A stretch of 64,000 nt of DNA from Psettodes erumei (GCA_016785225.1 JAFBJZ010000601.1:3147501-3211500); one strand, 5' to 3'; positions 39,201-50,028 are shown, counted from the stretch's first letter. Translations and numbers: made by a program. The notes: generated by a model not told the origin, from the sequence alone.

Positions 39201-42200
39201 AGCCCCATCTGCTGTAGTACAAATCTCTGTCTCCCAGACATGGTTGGCTCTGTGTGCTGGCTGAGCAAGGTGGCTCCTCTGTCCAAGAAATCGGCCACTG
39301 CTCTCTGCTGTTGTTTGTTATGGTTCCATAAAAATCTGCTCGAATGGCCCCCTCCATCCACAACATAACGACCAGGTGTTACACTGAGACATGGTGTACT
39401 GCTGTAATACTAAAATATGCATGCATTTTAGTAAGTATGTTTGATTTGAGATCAATTATTTACAGTATGTGATGTCTCACATTGCACTTGCTCCACAGAC
39501 ACAGGCTTAACAATATGAGAGGTCCAAATTAATTTTGTGATATTTTCTATGAATTTACTTCATGAGAGCCATTCAATGAAGAGGTGGAGTATTGACTGTA
39601 TCGGTGTGGCAAAAGCCAAAGTTAGGGGAGAAGTGGACTCACTGGAAGGCGAAGGTGCTGCCATATAGCTTCTTGGCAGTGCGGAAACGGGCCTCCTTGG
39701 CAGGGGGACTGCTGAGCAGCAGGAACTGGTGGGAGGTATGCATGAATTTGAGTTGCTGTCACAGTGAGGTCATCAGGGACAAGAGAGCAAGGGAGAGAGG
39801 AACAGAAAGATAGACAAAGTAAGCATGAGCCATCAAAACACACAGTTCAGCAGTATACAGCTCATTTAATAAAGGAGACTTGAGGGGATGTCAGTCTGGT
39901 GTCCTACCCTACTGAGAGGCAGCTTCACGATATGAGACCTGTTACTGGAAATAATCCTGCAGGAAGAAAGAGCATCAAACAATGAATAAAATAAAGTGTA
40001 GCAGAATTTAAAATGCCTGCCATTCATCTCCCACCCTCACACAACAGCATGATGAACCATAACATGTACAATAGCAGGATACTGACACTGAGGCAGCTGC
40101 ATGGAATTAGTATGATTGCTTCTCCTGCTGCGTTACAGAGTTGCCCATGATAATTTAACGAATATGGCAAATTTCACATGCTCTCCACTGATGAGTATGA
40201 CATTTTTTTCAGTAACACAGTCAGAGCCTGATAAAAAGGCAGAGTAAATCTATTGTAGGACTTATCCTGTCTACTCACCATTGCAGCAGGGGATGGGCCA
40301 AGGGGTCCAGTTTGTCCATCTGTTTCTTGATCTCCAGATATGAGCCCTAGACAAATCCACAAAGCAGGTGTTGTTTTCAGATATTTTTATCAGATGTTTT
40401 CTTTTCAGACCTGTGACTAATAGACAGTATAGATGCAGTCCACCCACAGTGTGTAGACAAGTAGAGTGGGGTAAAGTAACAGACAAGATAAGCTAATCAG
40501 TAACAACTGTCACTTTGAGAGACAAAGCCCCCACCCATGCAGCTCAACACCACGAAAATCCAACCAACATGGTGGACATAGAATGAGGATCTCCCTTTTT
40601 TCCCTCCCATCTTCTCCTTGTACCTGGGTCATTTCCCGGATGGACATGACGCTATCCAGTGCTTTCTGCAGTCTCTCATAATTCTTCTTCTGTGTTCATT
40701 GGTTGAGCCAAACATCCATTGTATGCAATGAGAGAGGGAACAACATACAGATGTCTAAAATCACTTGTAGAGGTTAAAGCTTGCTAAAATAACATTTTAT
40801 AGGGAAAAAACAGCAGAATCTTAAGTGGTTTTGTTATATAATCACAGGCATTCAGTTGGTGAATAGCTACAGCAGCAGCGGCTTTATGGACATGTACAGT
40901 TAAAATGTAATTCATGAATTAATATAGTTAGTAATCGGCGTTCCAGCAGTGAGGGTGCTGACCTTTGGGTTGAAGGCCAGAGTCTTGGGGTCATTGGGGT
41001 CAACGACTGATGGGTAGGGCTCAAAGATGATGCTCTTACGGGGAGACTCAAGAGCAGCTCGACACATGGCCACAAGGAGGTCTACCACCTGGGAAGATAG
41101 CGATTTTACACATTTTATTCCTTTGTCTGATGCCGTTAATGACTCATTTGATGCTCAGCTCCAGGAAAAAAAACATATTAACTATAAATAATCAGAAATG
41201 AACATCATCTTCTCTCTCTCGAGTGTTGTATCTCTCACTATTTGACTTGTGTTATTAAATTCTTTTTCATCTGAACACAAAAATGGGGGAAAAAACATGA
41301 GTAATCTGAGTGATATCATATACTGTCACCTCAGCTCCAGTGGCCACTTCCTCTGCAGCTCCGGACATCACACCCAGAGTGTAAAAGGAGAACACACACA
41401 GCTCTCTGGTGCACACTGCAGGCTACATGAACACATACACACACACATAGACAAAGCATTATGAAATAACCCACATTGAATTGTGTCCTACATACTGTAC
41501 CTACACAAAACACTCTCTTTGTTAACAGATCACATTACTAATGGAGAAACAAAACACTGCTTGACGTTCATAACTTCAAAGAAACTTTAAATAGGGAAAA
41601 GTTTATAAACCTGTATTGTATTTCTTCATTACCTTCAGCATGGATCCATTCTGAAAGACATGCTGTTCGTCACAGACCACGCAGTACTCGTTGAGCGTGG
41701 GGATCCTCTGCTCTGAGTACTTCATTATCTGTCAGGAGAAAAGCACAGAGGCGTTCCCAGTTATCACTCCCACCTCCAGCACTGCTGTATGAAGGACATT
41801 GTAAGGTAAGCCCTAATTTATGCTTACATACATGCCTGAACTGAACATTACTTGAGTCTCATGGAGACATTTGCATTCTTATGTTCTTTACTGTGCTGTC
41901 CAAATTACTGCATCAACAATTCTTAAATAACTGATGGTAATTGATGAATTTTTTCAACATTTTCTAATTTTTTTCGAGATTCACTAGTAAATGCTCAGCA
42001 GATTCTATTCATGCAAACCCTTTGGTTTGGTGTTTACACTGCAGAGCAGACGTAATGCATGTAAATGCCTCTTTAAGTTAAGTCCTAACTGCTCAAGGTC
42101 TAACCTGCACTAAGAAGCCATACTCCAAGGTAGGGATGTTCTTGCAGTGTCCGCCCGCCTGGGATGAGAAAAACAATTCAATCAGCTGCCTCGTGGTAAT

Positions 42201-45200
42201 CTGCGCTGGGGCCCTGGCCGCTGGGACAGCCACAGTCTGATGAGTCAAGTGAAGACAAAGCATTATGGGAAACGGCGCAGCAGCCATGTAACAGTAAGGG
42301 GTAGGGAGAGGCTCAGGTGGGAACAGTGCAGGTGGCGGGTGACTGAGAAAAGGGTCAGAGTGGATCACAGTGGATTCAAAGAGAAAGTAACAATATACAG
42401 TGCCTTAAAAATAGAATTAATTTCCCCCCATATTTTGCAGAATTGTGGATGACTTTTAACCCATTATTATAGAATCATTATCAGCAATGTTCCACACAAA
42501 TGTGAGGAGTGCAGTGCTCATAGTTTCAGTGTCATGACAACAACCCTGTGACCCCAAAATGACATGCGAGACACACTAAAAGGTATCCAACCAGATGTGT
42601 AGCTGCTCATTGGTCCTGCTTGGCACTGACCTGGCTGTTTGGGGGATAGCTGAACAGCTCCCCTTTAGGGTTCTTCATGGTACATGAGATGGAGCGGTTC
42701 ATCAGGCGAGTCACTCTCAGCTCAGGGACGCTCAACTTCCCTTTCAAAACGGTGTCTTGTATCAGCGGAAAACTTGGTGACCTGGTGAAGAGGAGGATAA
42801 AAAACATGTGCGACACACTATCATTCATTTTTCTAAGGGATAAGGGAATGCTAATGTTGTTGTCTGTCTTGGTAAAACTTAGACAGGGGATGGTTTGGCT
42901 TCAGAGCAGAGAGGGTTTTGTTTATCATTTACTGTGATGTTGGAATGAATATAATCTTAATCAGCAATATCATTTGCAACATCTCCTCCGCTGCCATGTG
43001 TTAACATGGTCAGTACTTAGGTAATTTTATTGATGTTTTAAAGAAACACACTCTACTCTAGTCACTGACTCTACAGTTAAAGTAGTTGGCTCAGACAAGT
43101 GAAATCTGTTTAGACAGTAGCTCAAGTCACTAACTGTTAATATACTGTACAAGGACCAGTGTTCACTTTCTCCGTCACTCTCGGGACATTATCCATGTAC
43201 TGTCTTGACGTGAGACTCCTGTCAAGTTGTGAGGATGTCAAGACAGCCTAGTAGTTAGCGAAACTGACGTCCATCGAGCGGGCCTAGATTCGGTCCCTGT
43301 GCACCCATAACTGTCAAATACTGTGAAGTAAGACAGAGGCCTAGAGGAGTTCTTCTCCCTTGAGGAAACTGGCTGAGTGTTTGAGTCAATCTGCACTGTG
43401 CTGTGTCAGAGCTTCTTTTCCCCATCTTTCCTGCAGTTCACCTTTCAGAGACAGACCTTCATAAAGTGTCTTCAACACTACCTTCACAGCTTGCAGTTTG
43501 TTGACCAGACAGATAACATTTTACCCCAGTCCCTCAGAAATCTCAAGTCAAAAAAATCTTCCTCGCAAGGAAGCGAGTAAAATCTAAATAGCACATTTCG
43601 ACAGCAGACATCACAAATAAATGTCAAAGAACAACACACAAAAGAGACACAATGTAAACGTACTAAATAAAAAATAAAATACATGCTGTAGACCTCATTG
43701 CCCATGAAACAGGATATTTTCTGGTAAATATCAGAGTTTTAGGGGTTTACTAAAAACCTAAGAAATAATAATTTACTTGTAAATGATAATTATCAACCAA
43801 ATGTAAATGAATACAATCAATCTATAAGCCCTCTTTTATTTCATACAATGTGAAGGAAGCAGAATTTGCCCCATTCATGTGTTTTTACTTTTTATCTTTA
43901 CTTGAAAAGAAATTGTAAGACCATATTGTAGATCTCATCAATAATGCAAAAGTAGCTGTCTTAATTTACCTACAGTAAATTCATTTCTATTTAACTGTAG
44001 TTAGAAAATTTTGGCATCAGATATTATTGTATCATACCAATACACTACAGAGAATAGAAACATCTACTTTTGCTTTTTGAAAATGTAACTAATTATGAAT
44101 GGTGCTATGCATTTATTCTCATTACAAGCCCAGAAGAGATGCAGAGAGAGACCTACTTGGGTATGGGAGAGAAGATGCTGAGCCCAGCACGGAACTTCTT
44201 GATGGTTCCTCCAGCTTTGAACCAGCTGTGCCTCTTCTCCTGCTGGGCCTTGAGGAACTCATTACTGAGGTGCTTCCACTGCTGGGAGGTGAACGTGCTC
44301 AGGATCCTGCCAAGTCAACCAGGAAGAAAGGTGAGTGATCCTGGCAGAGCGTGAATTGCTCTCGGAATCAGCTTCTGTTTGTCATTCCTTCTTTTGTGTG
44401 AGTGGATTGGCCAACTAAAAGAGTACAAATACTAAAGATGGCAATTAAATGTTGATTACTCCTGCATCTTTTTAAAAAGTCCACAGCTAACTTTAAAGTC
44501 AAAACTAAACCATCTGTTGTTTCTATTTCTGATGCTGCACATTTGCTATTGCAAAATGTAACTTTTTATAAACAACTGAGCTTAAATCATGAAATCTATA
44601 ATGTAAAATATCCCTATAAAACATAACAGGTGTTAAATATAATTGGTCATATAACTTACTTCTTCAGCTGCAGGCCCAGGCTGAAGCCTTCTTTATTGGA
44701 GGGCTGGAACACTTCTACTGACGGCTCTGAGTAAAGATGACTAACATTATTACACAGTGCACACATTCACATTTACACTTTCTTTCACTCTCCCTCTCGA
44801 GTAGCACATATTTTACTCACCTCCCACGCTCAGTGAGTAGCACAAATACCTAAAGTCCCTCCCAGATAACCAACATCCACACTGACATCTTTACTCACCA
44901 GGTCCATCGAGGTACTGAGAAAGAGAAAAGCGCAGTCTCAGAATAATGGGCTCTGTTCTGATAACTTTCCAAGCTGTCGCAACCTCCTCCTGAGTCAGAC
45001 ACACACACACACATACACACATACACACAAATATACAGAGTTAGCACCCTAATTAAGGCCATTCCTCATTACATAAATAAATTATGAGCACACGATGCAT
45101 TATAAATGATGTGTTACTTTGCGAAATGTCACCGTTAGAATAGTAATGGGCAAAGATGGAGGGGGTGTGTGCGTGAAGGGGAGAATGCTGACTCACGTCT

Positions 45201-48035
45201 AAGAAACCGATGTTAATGTGAAGATCGATGTCCACGTCATCAATGGTTCCGTACTCCCTGTTCAGGGACACAGCAAGAGATACGGTTAATTTATCATAGG
45301 TAATGGGATTCATTACACTCTAACCCTTTCAACTGATTATCCCTTGAGGGAGAAAAATAAGGTTATTGTTTTTTCCCCCTCTTGCCAGACGGTGCCTACT
45401 TAAAATTAGTGTGTATTCTCTTTGAATCACGCCTTTGTATACTATGCAGCAAATTAAGAGTAGCCAGCAGACTGAATCTTACCATTTTGTTCGCTTCAGA
45501 TTTTTCAAAATAGTTCACATACAGTCTACAATTTGTGTGTGCGTGTATGCTTGCGTATCTATCTGTGGCATACCTGACAGAGACAGCACTGTCAGTGTAG
45601 ATGTCTTTTACTGCCTCAATGTCTGCATCCAGCTGAGGGTGACGGTACAGGTCAGCAGCACAGCTCCCCTATAACAAGCAGTACATCCTCACTGGTCACG
45701 ACCGCAGCTCTGAAACCTCCACTTCATGTGAATTTCAAAATGATTAAGTGAAACTGATGTTTTCATCCAGGTTCTCTTGCTATTTTACCATCATGACATA
45801 AAACATCCCAATTTTCTTTTCAGGAAATAGAGCTGGTCATTTTTTAAATTTAGTCTGCATTTTCTCTCACCAACGCCATCAAGCATATTTTATATTTGCA
45901 ATAAAATCAGACATTGCATATTTTACCATGTGATAAAAACAAAGACACAGTGAGCCTTGTTCCAGGGATCTTTGTAATTCAGCTGCCACAGATGAGAGAG
46001 TCTTTAAATGTAATGACATTACATAACAAATTCAATATATTCTTTGGTTACCCTGGCACATCCTCTGTAGAGCATCTTTAAGTATTAATAACAATAGTTG
46101 ACCCAAGTCACATGTGTTCCTGGTGTCTAGACTTTAAGTCAGACTCTCGACTCCTCAGCTCAGTGTGTGTATAACAGATCCCATGCTTTCATCCTTATCT
46201 TCACTACACTGCTTTCATGTTCTCTGACTGCTTAAAATGAGCTTTAAGTCCCAGACAGGATTTGCATTTCAATCACAAGACTTGAAAGATAACGGAGAAA
46301 AAGGATGGCTAACAGATTAATATCTTATATGGAAGTGAAGCATTGAACTTTACGAAATGAGACGATCCATTTAATGGAGGCAATGGAAATTAATTTGAAA
46401 GTGTTGGTTGTGACTGACACATAGGGTGACAGCACTAAAAAAAGCACTGTGACCACTGATTTGTGAGAAAATGCAGCATTTTTTTTCGAGAACCTGATTT
46501 GTACTTCAGCAAATGTCATATTTGCCATTGTCAGTTTGCAAAAAATTCAAGACCGAGCCCAGAACATTGACACATGCCTAACATTTTAATAGAATGTCCT
46601 GCTTCACATGAATTATTATGTTTACCCTGTTAGCAGCATGGCAATAGGGTGGAAATGTCAGGCAGCTGCTCCATCTGTTCTACACAACCAGAGCAAGATA
46701 TCTCAACCAGTATTGACCTAATTGCCATGACATTTGGCCTACATATTCATAATAATCCCCAAAAGAATGATTCAACACCAAATTATTTTTGCAGGCCCCT
46801 GACTTATTGTCTGGCAACACCATCAGATCAGGATTACCATGGCCCTCCATTACAATATCTAAAATAGTGGCTGGTTTTCTGTGAACCTTGCAGTGGGTAT
46901 TCATGATTTTTAGATTTAGTCAGCAGATTACCAAAATTGGATTAAAAACTTGATTTTAATGACCCTTGGGCTTTTCCTTTTGCACCAACCTCAGATGATT
47001 ATATATATATATATATATATATATATTTTTTTTAAATCTTAACAGCTACTGAGGCTCTAAGAATAATAAAACTATCAAAATGCTGTGTGTTGTGTTCTTT
47101 GGGGTGAAATGAACACCTCAGTCTGAATGGGCTGGCTGTTGGTCTTGGGATGTTTTAATCTTATTAAATTGTTATGTTTTTATGACAGAAGTAGAACTCT
47201 TAAGCAACTGAACAGCAAAACTCAGCAAGCATCTTATTAGCAAATAATAATAATAATAATAATAATAAAGGTAATGTTAACAAATTTGAGGTTACTGCAA
47301 TGTTTTATGATAACACTGACTAGCACAAGTGCCAAATGCAAAATTTCCAAACCCTGACAACACCTGATTCAAAACAGAGATTTAAGAAAGGTGATAGCCT
47401 CCTCTGTACCTGGATGCCATACAGAAACTGTTCCGACTCATTCTCTCCGTCCGACTCCTCGTCTGTCCAACACTGGCCTTTGATGTCCTGTGGGCCCACA
47501 CATTGTCAAAAGGCCATTATAGTGGAGCGGAAAGAAAATGCAACCTCTTTCTATCATCCTTTCATCTCGCATCCTTTCTCACATCTCCATATTTAGCCTC
47601 CCGTTCAAGGGCTTCAAAACACTGCTTTATATAGCATCACAAAGGGAGAATTGAGGAGGCACGATTTATTTCCAAAAGACAGGATATTCTCTGAATTCAA
47701 CCTCAAAAGAATACACATCTGACAATTAAAAGGGATGACTTAAATAAAAATATATATTCTAAAATAAATGATGTCTCTTGTCATTTCCAGCAACGCCTGA
47801 AGCCCAGATGTCGAGCAGCATAAACCTCCAGTACTTGTCTTATTTAATATATTTAGATTAAGCTTATACAATATTTAAATGTCAGTAAGAAAAGTCTACA
47901 CTTTCTGTTAGTAACCGCAACAATGTCATTATAAGTCATTGGCCACTTTCAATATTTCAAACGAAACCATAAATGGATGACTCAGCTTAAACACGTGCGG
48001 TTATTACACAAACAGAATCTGAGCTGTCTTACCAT
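33152..48035 (-). CDS. parp6: parp6, mono-ADP-ribosyltransferase PARP6 (22 coding exons, complete)
   Basis: PARP6 transfers single ADP-ribose units from NAD+ to proteins; it is a mono-ART, not a poly-ADP-ribose polymerase. Twenty-two exons were traced on the minus strand by peptide similarity to vertebrate PARP6 and by AG/GT borders. Phases agree at every junction and sum to 1914 bases, or 637 residues plus stop, against about 630 recalled for human. Order: an acidic N-terminus (residues 2-27), a conserved N-terminal region (59-232), a cysteine-bearing segment with EYCVVCDEQHVF and CTRELC (277-339), then the PARP catalytic domain (about 400-637). The catalytic His is H480 in HGSHIENWH and the NAD-site Tyr is Y515 in GKGIY. 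Known family members have Ile instead of the polymerase Glu, consistent with mono-transfer. The start matches the family N-terminus MDIKGQ. The 3' half is nearly identical to mammalian PARP6. Very confident on identity; a recent parp6 duplicate (a/b) cannot be told apart here. Confidence 0.96.
33758..33842 (-). CDS. parp6: parp6 coding exon 21 (residues 576-604)
   Basis: Encodes ITSKDLQKHGNIWVCPVSDH then VCTRFFF, the core beta-strands near the active site. The donor is GTAAGTA and the acceptor TTTAAACAG. Confidence 0.97.
34262..34325 (-). CDS. parp6: parp6 coding exon 20 (residues 555-576)
   Basis: Encodes SRPIQSRFLQSRNLNCIALC then E, plus the first base of Val576. The acceptor is CAATAG after a T-rich tract and the donor GTAATA. 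Confidence 0.96.
34639..34718 (-). CDS. parp6: parp6 coding exon 19 (residues 528-554)
   Basis: Encodes MGKGQHRMPTKDELVQRYNR then MNTIPQ after completing Gly528. The acceptor is CTTGCAG and the donor GTGAGAG. Confidence 0.97.
35694..35763 (-). CDS. parp6: parp6 coding exon 18 (residues 505-528, NAD-site Tyr)
   Basis: Encodes LHGAAYGKGIYLSPISSISF then GYS. GKGIY carries Y515, equivalent to the second residue of the PARP H-Y-x triad. It ends one base into Gly528. Confidence 0.97.
37545..37617 (-). CDS. parp6: parp6 coding exon 17 (residues 480-504, catalytic His motif)
   Basis: Completes H480 and encodes GSHIENWHSVLRNGLVNASY then TKLQ. This is the HG motif that contacts NAD+ in PARP enzymes. 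The acceptor follows a long CT tract (37618-37660). A 496-bp hAT-type element sits in the intron only 63 bp from this acceptor. Confidence 0.97.
37681..37688 (+). repeat. Left 8-bp target-site duplication of hAT element
   Basis: GCGTGGAC, identical to the copy at 38185-38192. Confidence 0.85.
37689..38184. mobile_element. hAT-type non-autonomous DNA transposon, complete, in parp6 intron 16
   Basis: The ends are inverted repeats: GGCTGCACAATAT at 37692-37704 and its exact complement at 38169-38181 (13 of 13). The 496-bp unit is flanked by a perfect 8-bp duplication GCGTGGAC (37681-37688 and 38185-38192), the size made by hAT transposases. No transposase ORF is present; the longest frames are about 60-80 codons. 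GGGCTGCACRATAT is a common hAT end in fish. High confidence in a class II hAT-like insertion. Confidence 0.88.
38185..38192 (+). repeat. Right 8-bp target-site duplication of hAT element
   Basis: GCGTGGAC, identical to the copy at 37681-37688. Confidence 0.85.
39643..39755 (-). CDS. parp6: parp6 coding exon 16 (residues 443-480)
   Basis: Encodes QLKFMHTSHQFLLLSSPPAK then EARFRTAKKLYGSTFAF and the first two bases of His480, the catalytic histidine. The donor is GTGAGTCC. Confidence 0.97.
39908..39956 (-). CDS. parp6: parp6 coding exon 15 (residues 426-442)
   Basis: A 49-base exon encoding IISSNRSHIVKLPLSR after completing Trp426. The acceptor is CCTGCAG and the donor GTAGGAC. Confidence 0.96.
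40279..40346 (-). CDS. parp6: parp6 coding exon 14 (residues 404-426)
   Basis: Encodes GSYLEIKKQMDKLDPLAHPL then LQ and the start of Trp426, whose codon is split TG|G by the intron. Confidence 0.97.
40624..40689 (-). CDS. parp6: parp6 coding exon 13 (residues 382-403)
   Basis: Encodes KKNYERLQKALDSVMSIREM then TQ, 22 codons leading into the catalytic domain. The acceptor is AACACAG and the donor GTACAAGG. Confidence 0.97.
40963..41088 (-). CDS. parp6: parp6 coding exon 12 (residues 340-381)
   Basis: Encodes VVDLLVAMCRAALESPRKSI and later EPYPSVVDPNDPKTLAFNPK, 42 whole codons. The acceptor is CCCAG and the donor GTCAGC is non-consensus at +3. Confidence 0.97.
41330..41422 (-). CDS. parp6: parp6 coding exon 11 (residues 309-339)
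   Basis: Encodes PAVCTRELCVFSFYTLGVMS then GAAEEVATGAE, nearly invariant in vertebrates. It carries two more conserved cysteines. Exactly 31 codons. Confidence 0.97.
41633..41728 (-). CDS. parp6: parp6 coding exon 10 (residues 277-308)
   Basis: Encodes IMKYSEQRIPTLNEYCVVCD then EQHVFQNGSMLK. It contains the CxxC pair of the conserved cysteine-bearing segment. The acceptor is TGACAG and the donor GTAATG; 32 whole codons. Confidence 0.97.
42105..42236 (-). CDS. parp6: parp6 coding exon 9 (residues 233-276), two possible acceptors
   Basis: The long form begins after CATCAG and reads TVAVPAARAPAQITTRQLIE then LFFSSQAGGHCKN and EYGFLVQ. A second, well-formed acceptor (TTTTTCTCATCCCAG) lies inside, so a short form would start at 42158 with AGGHCKN. 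The long form is preferred because LIELFFSSQ reads as real PARP6/PARP8-family protein sequence. Both forms keep frame. Confidence 0.85.
42631..42781 (-). CDS. parp6: parp6 coding exon 8 (residues 182-232)
   Basis: Encodes SPSFPLIQDTVLKGKLSVPE and later LMNRSISCTMKNPKGELF, ending YPPNSQ. The acceptor is CACCAG, the donor GTCAGTG (C at +3, less usual). Confidence 0.95.
43236..43310 (+). repeat. tRNA-like segment, probable SINE head
   Basis: CTAGTAGTTAGCG resembles a pol III A box and GATTCGGTCCC, about 40 bases later, resembles a B box (GGTTCRAATCC). A clean cloverleaf could not be drawn, so a functional tRNA is unlikely. It lies in a parp6 intron. SINE family unknown; tail not located. Confidence 0.4.
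44157..44306 (-). CDS. parp6: parp6 coding exon 7 (residues 132-182)
   Basis: Encodes FTSQQWKHLSNEFLKAQQEK and later KAGGTIKKFRAGLSIFSPIP. Borders are GGCAG and GTAGGT. The mixed Lys/Arg/Gln composition is typical of this PARP6/PARP8 N-terminal region. Confidence 0.96.
44660..44726 (-). CDS. parp6: parp6 coding exon 6 (residues 110-132)
   Basis: Encodes PSVEVFQPSNKEGFSLGLQL then Lys residues. The donor GTAAGT is perfect consensus and the acceptor is ACTCAG. Confidence 0.95.
44899..44989 (-). CDS. parp6: parp6 coding exon 5 (residues 80-110)
   Basis: Encodes EEVATAWKVIRTEP followed by LRLRFSLSQYLDGP. The acceptor is ACTCAG and the donor GTGAGTAAA. Phase 0 in, 1 out. Confidence 0.95.
45197..45257 (-). 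CDS. parp6: parp6 coding exon 4 (residues 59-79)
   Basis: Encodes EYGTIDDVDIDLHINIGFLD. The first base completes Arg59. The acceptor is AACAG and the donor GTGAGTC. Confidence 0.95.
45574..45668 (-). CDS. parp6: parp6 coding exon 3 (residues 28-59)
   Basis: Encodes GSCAADLYRHPQLDADIEAV and the following SVR, a diagnostic PARP6 block. The acceptor is TTATAG, the donor GTATGC. It ends two bases into Arg59. Confidence 0.95.
46999..47026 (+). repeat. (AT)n microsatellite
   Basis: About 13 AT units within a parp6 intron. Confidence 0.95.
47243..47269 (+). repeat. (AAT)n microsatellite
   Basis: About nine AAT units in parp6 intron 2. Confidence 0.95.
47410..47487 (-). CDS. parp6: parp6 coding exon 2 (residues 2-27)
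   Basis: 26 codons, rich in Asp, Glu and Ser (DEESDGENESEQ) and ending FLYGIQ, as in the vertebrate PARP6 N-terminus. The acceptor is CCCACAG and the donor GTACAG. The phase is 0/0. Confidence 0.93.
48033..48035 (-). CDS. parp6: parp6 coding exon 1: initiator Met only, in a mainly 5' UTR exon
   Basis: The coding part is just the ATG, immediately followed by a strong donor (ATG|GTAAGACAG on the minus strand). It joins to GACATCAAAGG of the next exon to give MDIKGQ, the known PARP6 N-terminus. The exon continues upstream (higher coordinates) as 5' UTR for an unknown distance. A CAG at 48080-48082 (or one at 48089-48091) could be its acceptor. Two upstream ATGs lie just before the start codon. 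Confidence 0.8.
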
Positions 48036-49496
48036 TGGGTCTGCTGTTCATAGGGCTCACTCAGACAGGTTTAGCCTGCGAAGACTGCCAACCATTTTAG
48101 GCTTTTTCCAGGTGAAAGGAACAACAGCAGAGAACCGGAGAGCTTTGACTGACCACCTCTCTTTTTTGCACTCTACAGAACTGCACAACCTTGGAGAAAT
48201 AGAAATTAAAAATCAATAAAGGGAGAAAACATGAAACAAAGAGACCATCTCCTGTGATGCCATGCTTTGTAAATGGTGCCCTCCTCCTCTTTTCTGTAAA
48301 ACGTCTGCACTTCACCTTGCCATGTATCCTAGCAACAGCCATCTCTGCCTCCTTTCAGAGTGGCATTAATCACTGTGGAGAGAATGTGTGGGAGATTTGT
48401 GCTGTATGTTCTGGATGTCTCCATTTCTGTTGTTGTTGTTTTTTTCTTTTTCCAGGAACCACATCTATTAATATGGAAGCAGTAAAGTTGGCAATATTGA
48501 CGCACAGCAAAAACAGCACATCTGCTTATTTCTGTACATTGTTAGGCTGTTGTTTTTGATTCATCTGGAAAATAAGTGCAAGAATCTTTCAAATGCTGTT
48601 TAATTTCCTGGGTTTGCATAAGGAGAGGAAAATTAAAAATATATAAATTTTATGAGGTTCAGATTTTGAGATACAGTATATTATGACAAAGTAAGAAGAC
48701 CAACATCACTGACATGAAACGGGCGGCTACAGTACACTCTGCATTTAACAGCGGCCCCTCTCGTTTTGTGTGACATGTAAACAATGAGAACGGTGTCTTT
48801 TTATTAAAACATGCAGCTGCAGATGAAGAGATGCTGATGCTCTGCAGCATCAGAATGAAAATTACAATTTGCATTCTATCAATTTACAATCTTATAATCC
48901 ATCATATTCAAACCTACATGATAAAAAATGTGTTACCAGGACACGGTCTGAAGACATAGCTTAACACCACAAGACAAGAATGCTGAACATAAACCGTCAC
49001 ATATGTAGGGATCTATGATATATACAGAAGGTCAGTATGACTAAAAGGGTCCCAATAATTAATTTTCTCTTTGTGGCACTACCTCGGGACCTCATGCTCC
49101 CCCCCCACCCACCCACCCAGACTGGGCCTTTTTTTCCTGTCATATTTTGAACAGATTATCAATAGACGTCCCTTTAAATGTTATGGACAGACTCTTTTCT
49201 TTACCACAACATAATTTCAGACATCAGCTGCACAACATTACAACATGGCTCCCCGGTCTTCCACTCTCCTTTTTTCTATGCGCCTGCTGCCCTGCCATGT
49301 CCTCATCCCTGCTAGCATCTATCACCCCCCCCACCCCCACCCCCACCCCCCGCCGTTCCCATAGCCTCTGTCGTCTCACATACCAATCGCCTCCGATAAC
49401 CCCAACCCCCACCAAAAAAACCCTGAACCGTATACCCACCACCAACGTCCCCATTCCTCCCTGTAATAACTGCTTAACAGAAACACTGATGTACAA

Positions 49497-49531
49497 CCCC
49501 CCCCCCCCACACACACACACACACACACACC
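49497..49531 (+). repeat. C(n)-(AC)n composite repeat
   Basis: About 12 C followed by about 11 AC units; the complement of the (GT)n-G(n) pattern. Confidence 0.95.
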
Positions 49532-49979
49532 ATCCACAGCTCTTACCTCCACAGAGGATGGAGGGATGGAGACTTGGATGCTGTCCTTGCCTCAGCTGCT
49601 CCCCCCTCTTAAAGGGCACACCTGCCTCTCTCCCTCGGTGACTGTCTTCCACTGAAATGACAGGTGACAATGGGCCCATTAAAATTAGATACTGAAGAAA
49701 ACCAGAGCCAGAAGTCCCCCGATTCTACGGCGTCTGTCTCCCGATGCCTGCTCTGTGCGCGTCTGCCATCGAGCGAGCGTACGAGCCTGTGTGTTTATCT
49801 ATTGCAGATCTCCGCTCCTGCCGCTGTCTTATATTTTGCCTGACAACACTGAGGGGTCTGAGCATGCTCACTCAGACCAGGCAGGCTTGTCACGTGGCCT
49901 GCAGCTGACTGCACTGCTGCTGAGAATTAAAAGGAAAAAATGGAGGAAAATGGCTCTAACCCTGCATATGCGTTTGTCT

Positions 49980-49989
<10 letters not shown>

Positions 49990-50014
<25 letters not shown>

Positions 50015-50028
50015 GGGGGGGGGGGGGG
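49990..50028 (+). repeat. (GT)n-G(n) composite repeat
   Basis: About 11 GT units followed by about 15 G. Confidence 0.95.

Noticed and set aside
42398..42500. Tc1/mariner or other DNA transposon end (CAGTGCCTTAAAAATAG)
   Set aside because: The opening words resemble known fish transposon ends, but no matching inverted end or TA duplication could be found nearby.
43236..43310. A functional tRNA gene
   Set aside because: The pol III box-like words are there, but acceptor and anticodon stems do not pair convincingly. Treated as a SINE-like relic.
49147..49679. Overlapping 164- and 151-codon frames on opposite strands
   Set aside because: Both cross C-rich and (AC)n repeats, giving Pro/Thr/His and Gly/Val/Cys runs. 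Composition artefact, not an exon of parp6.
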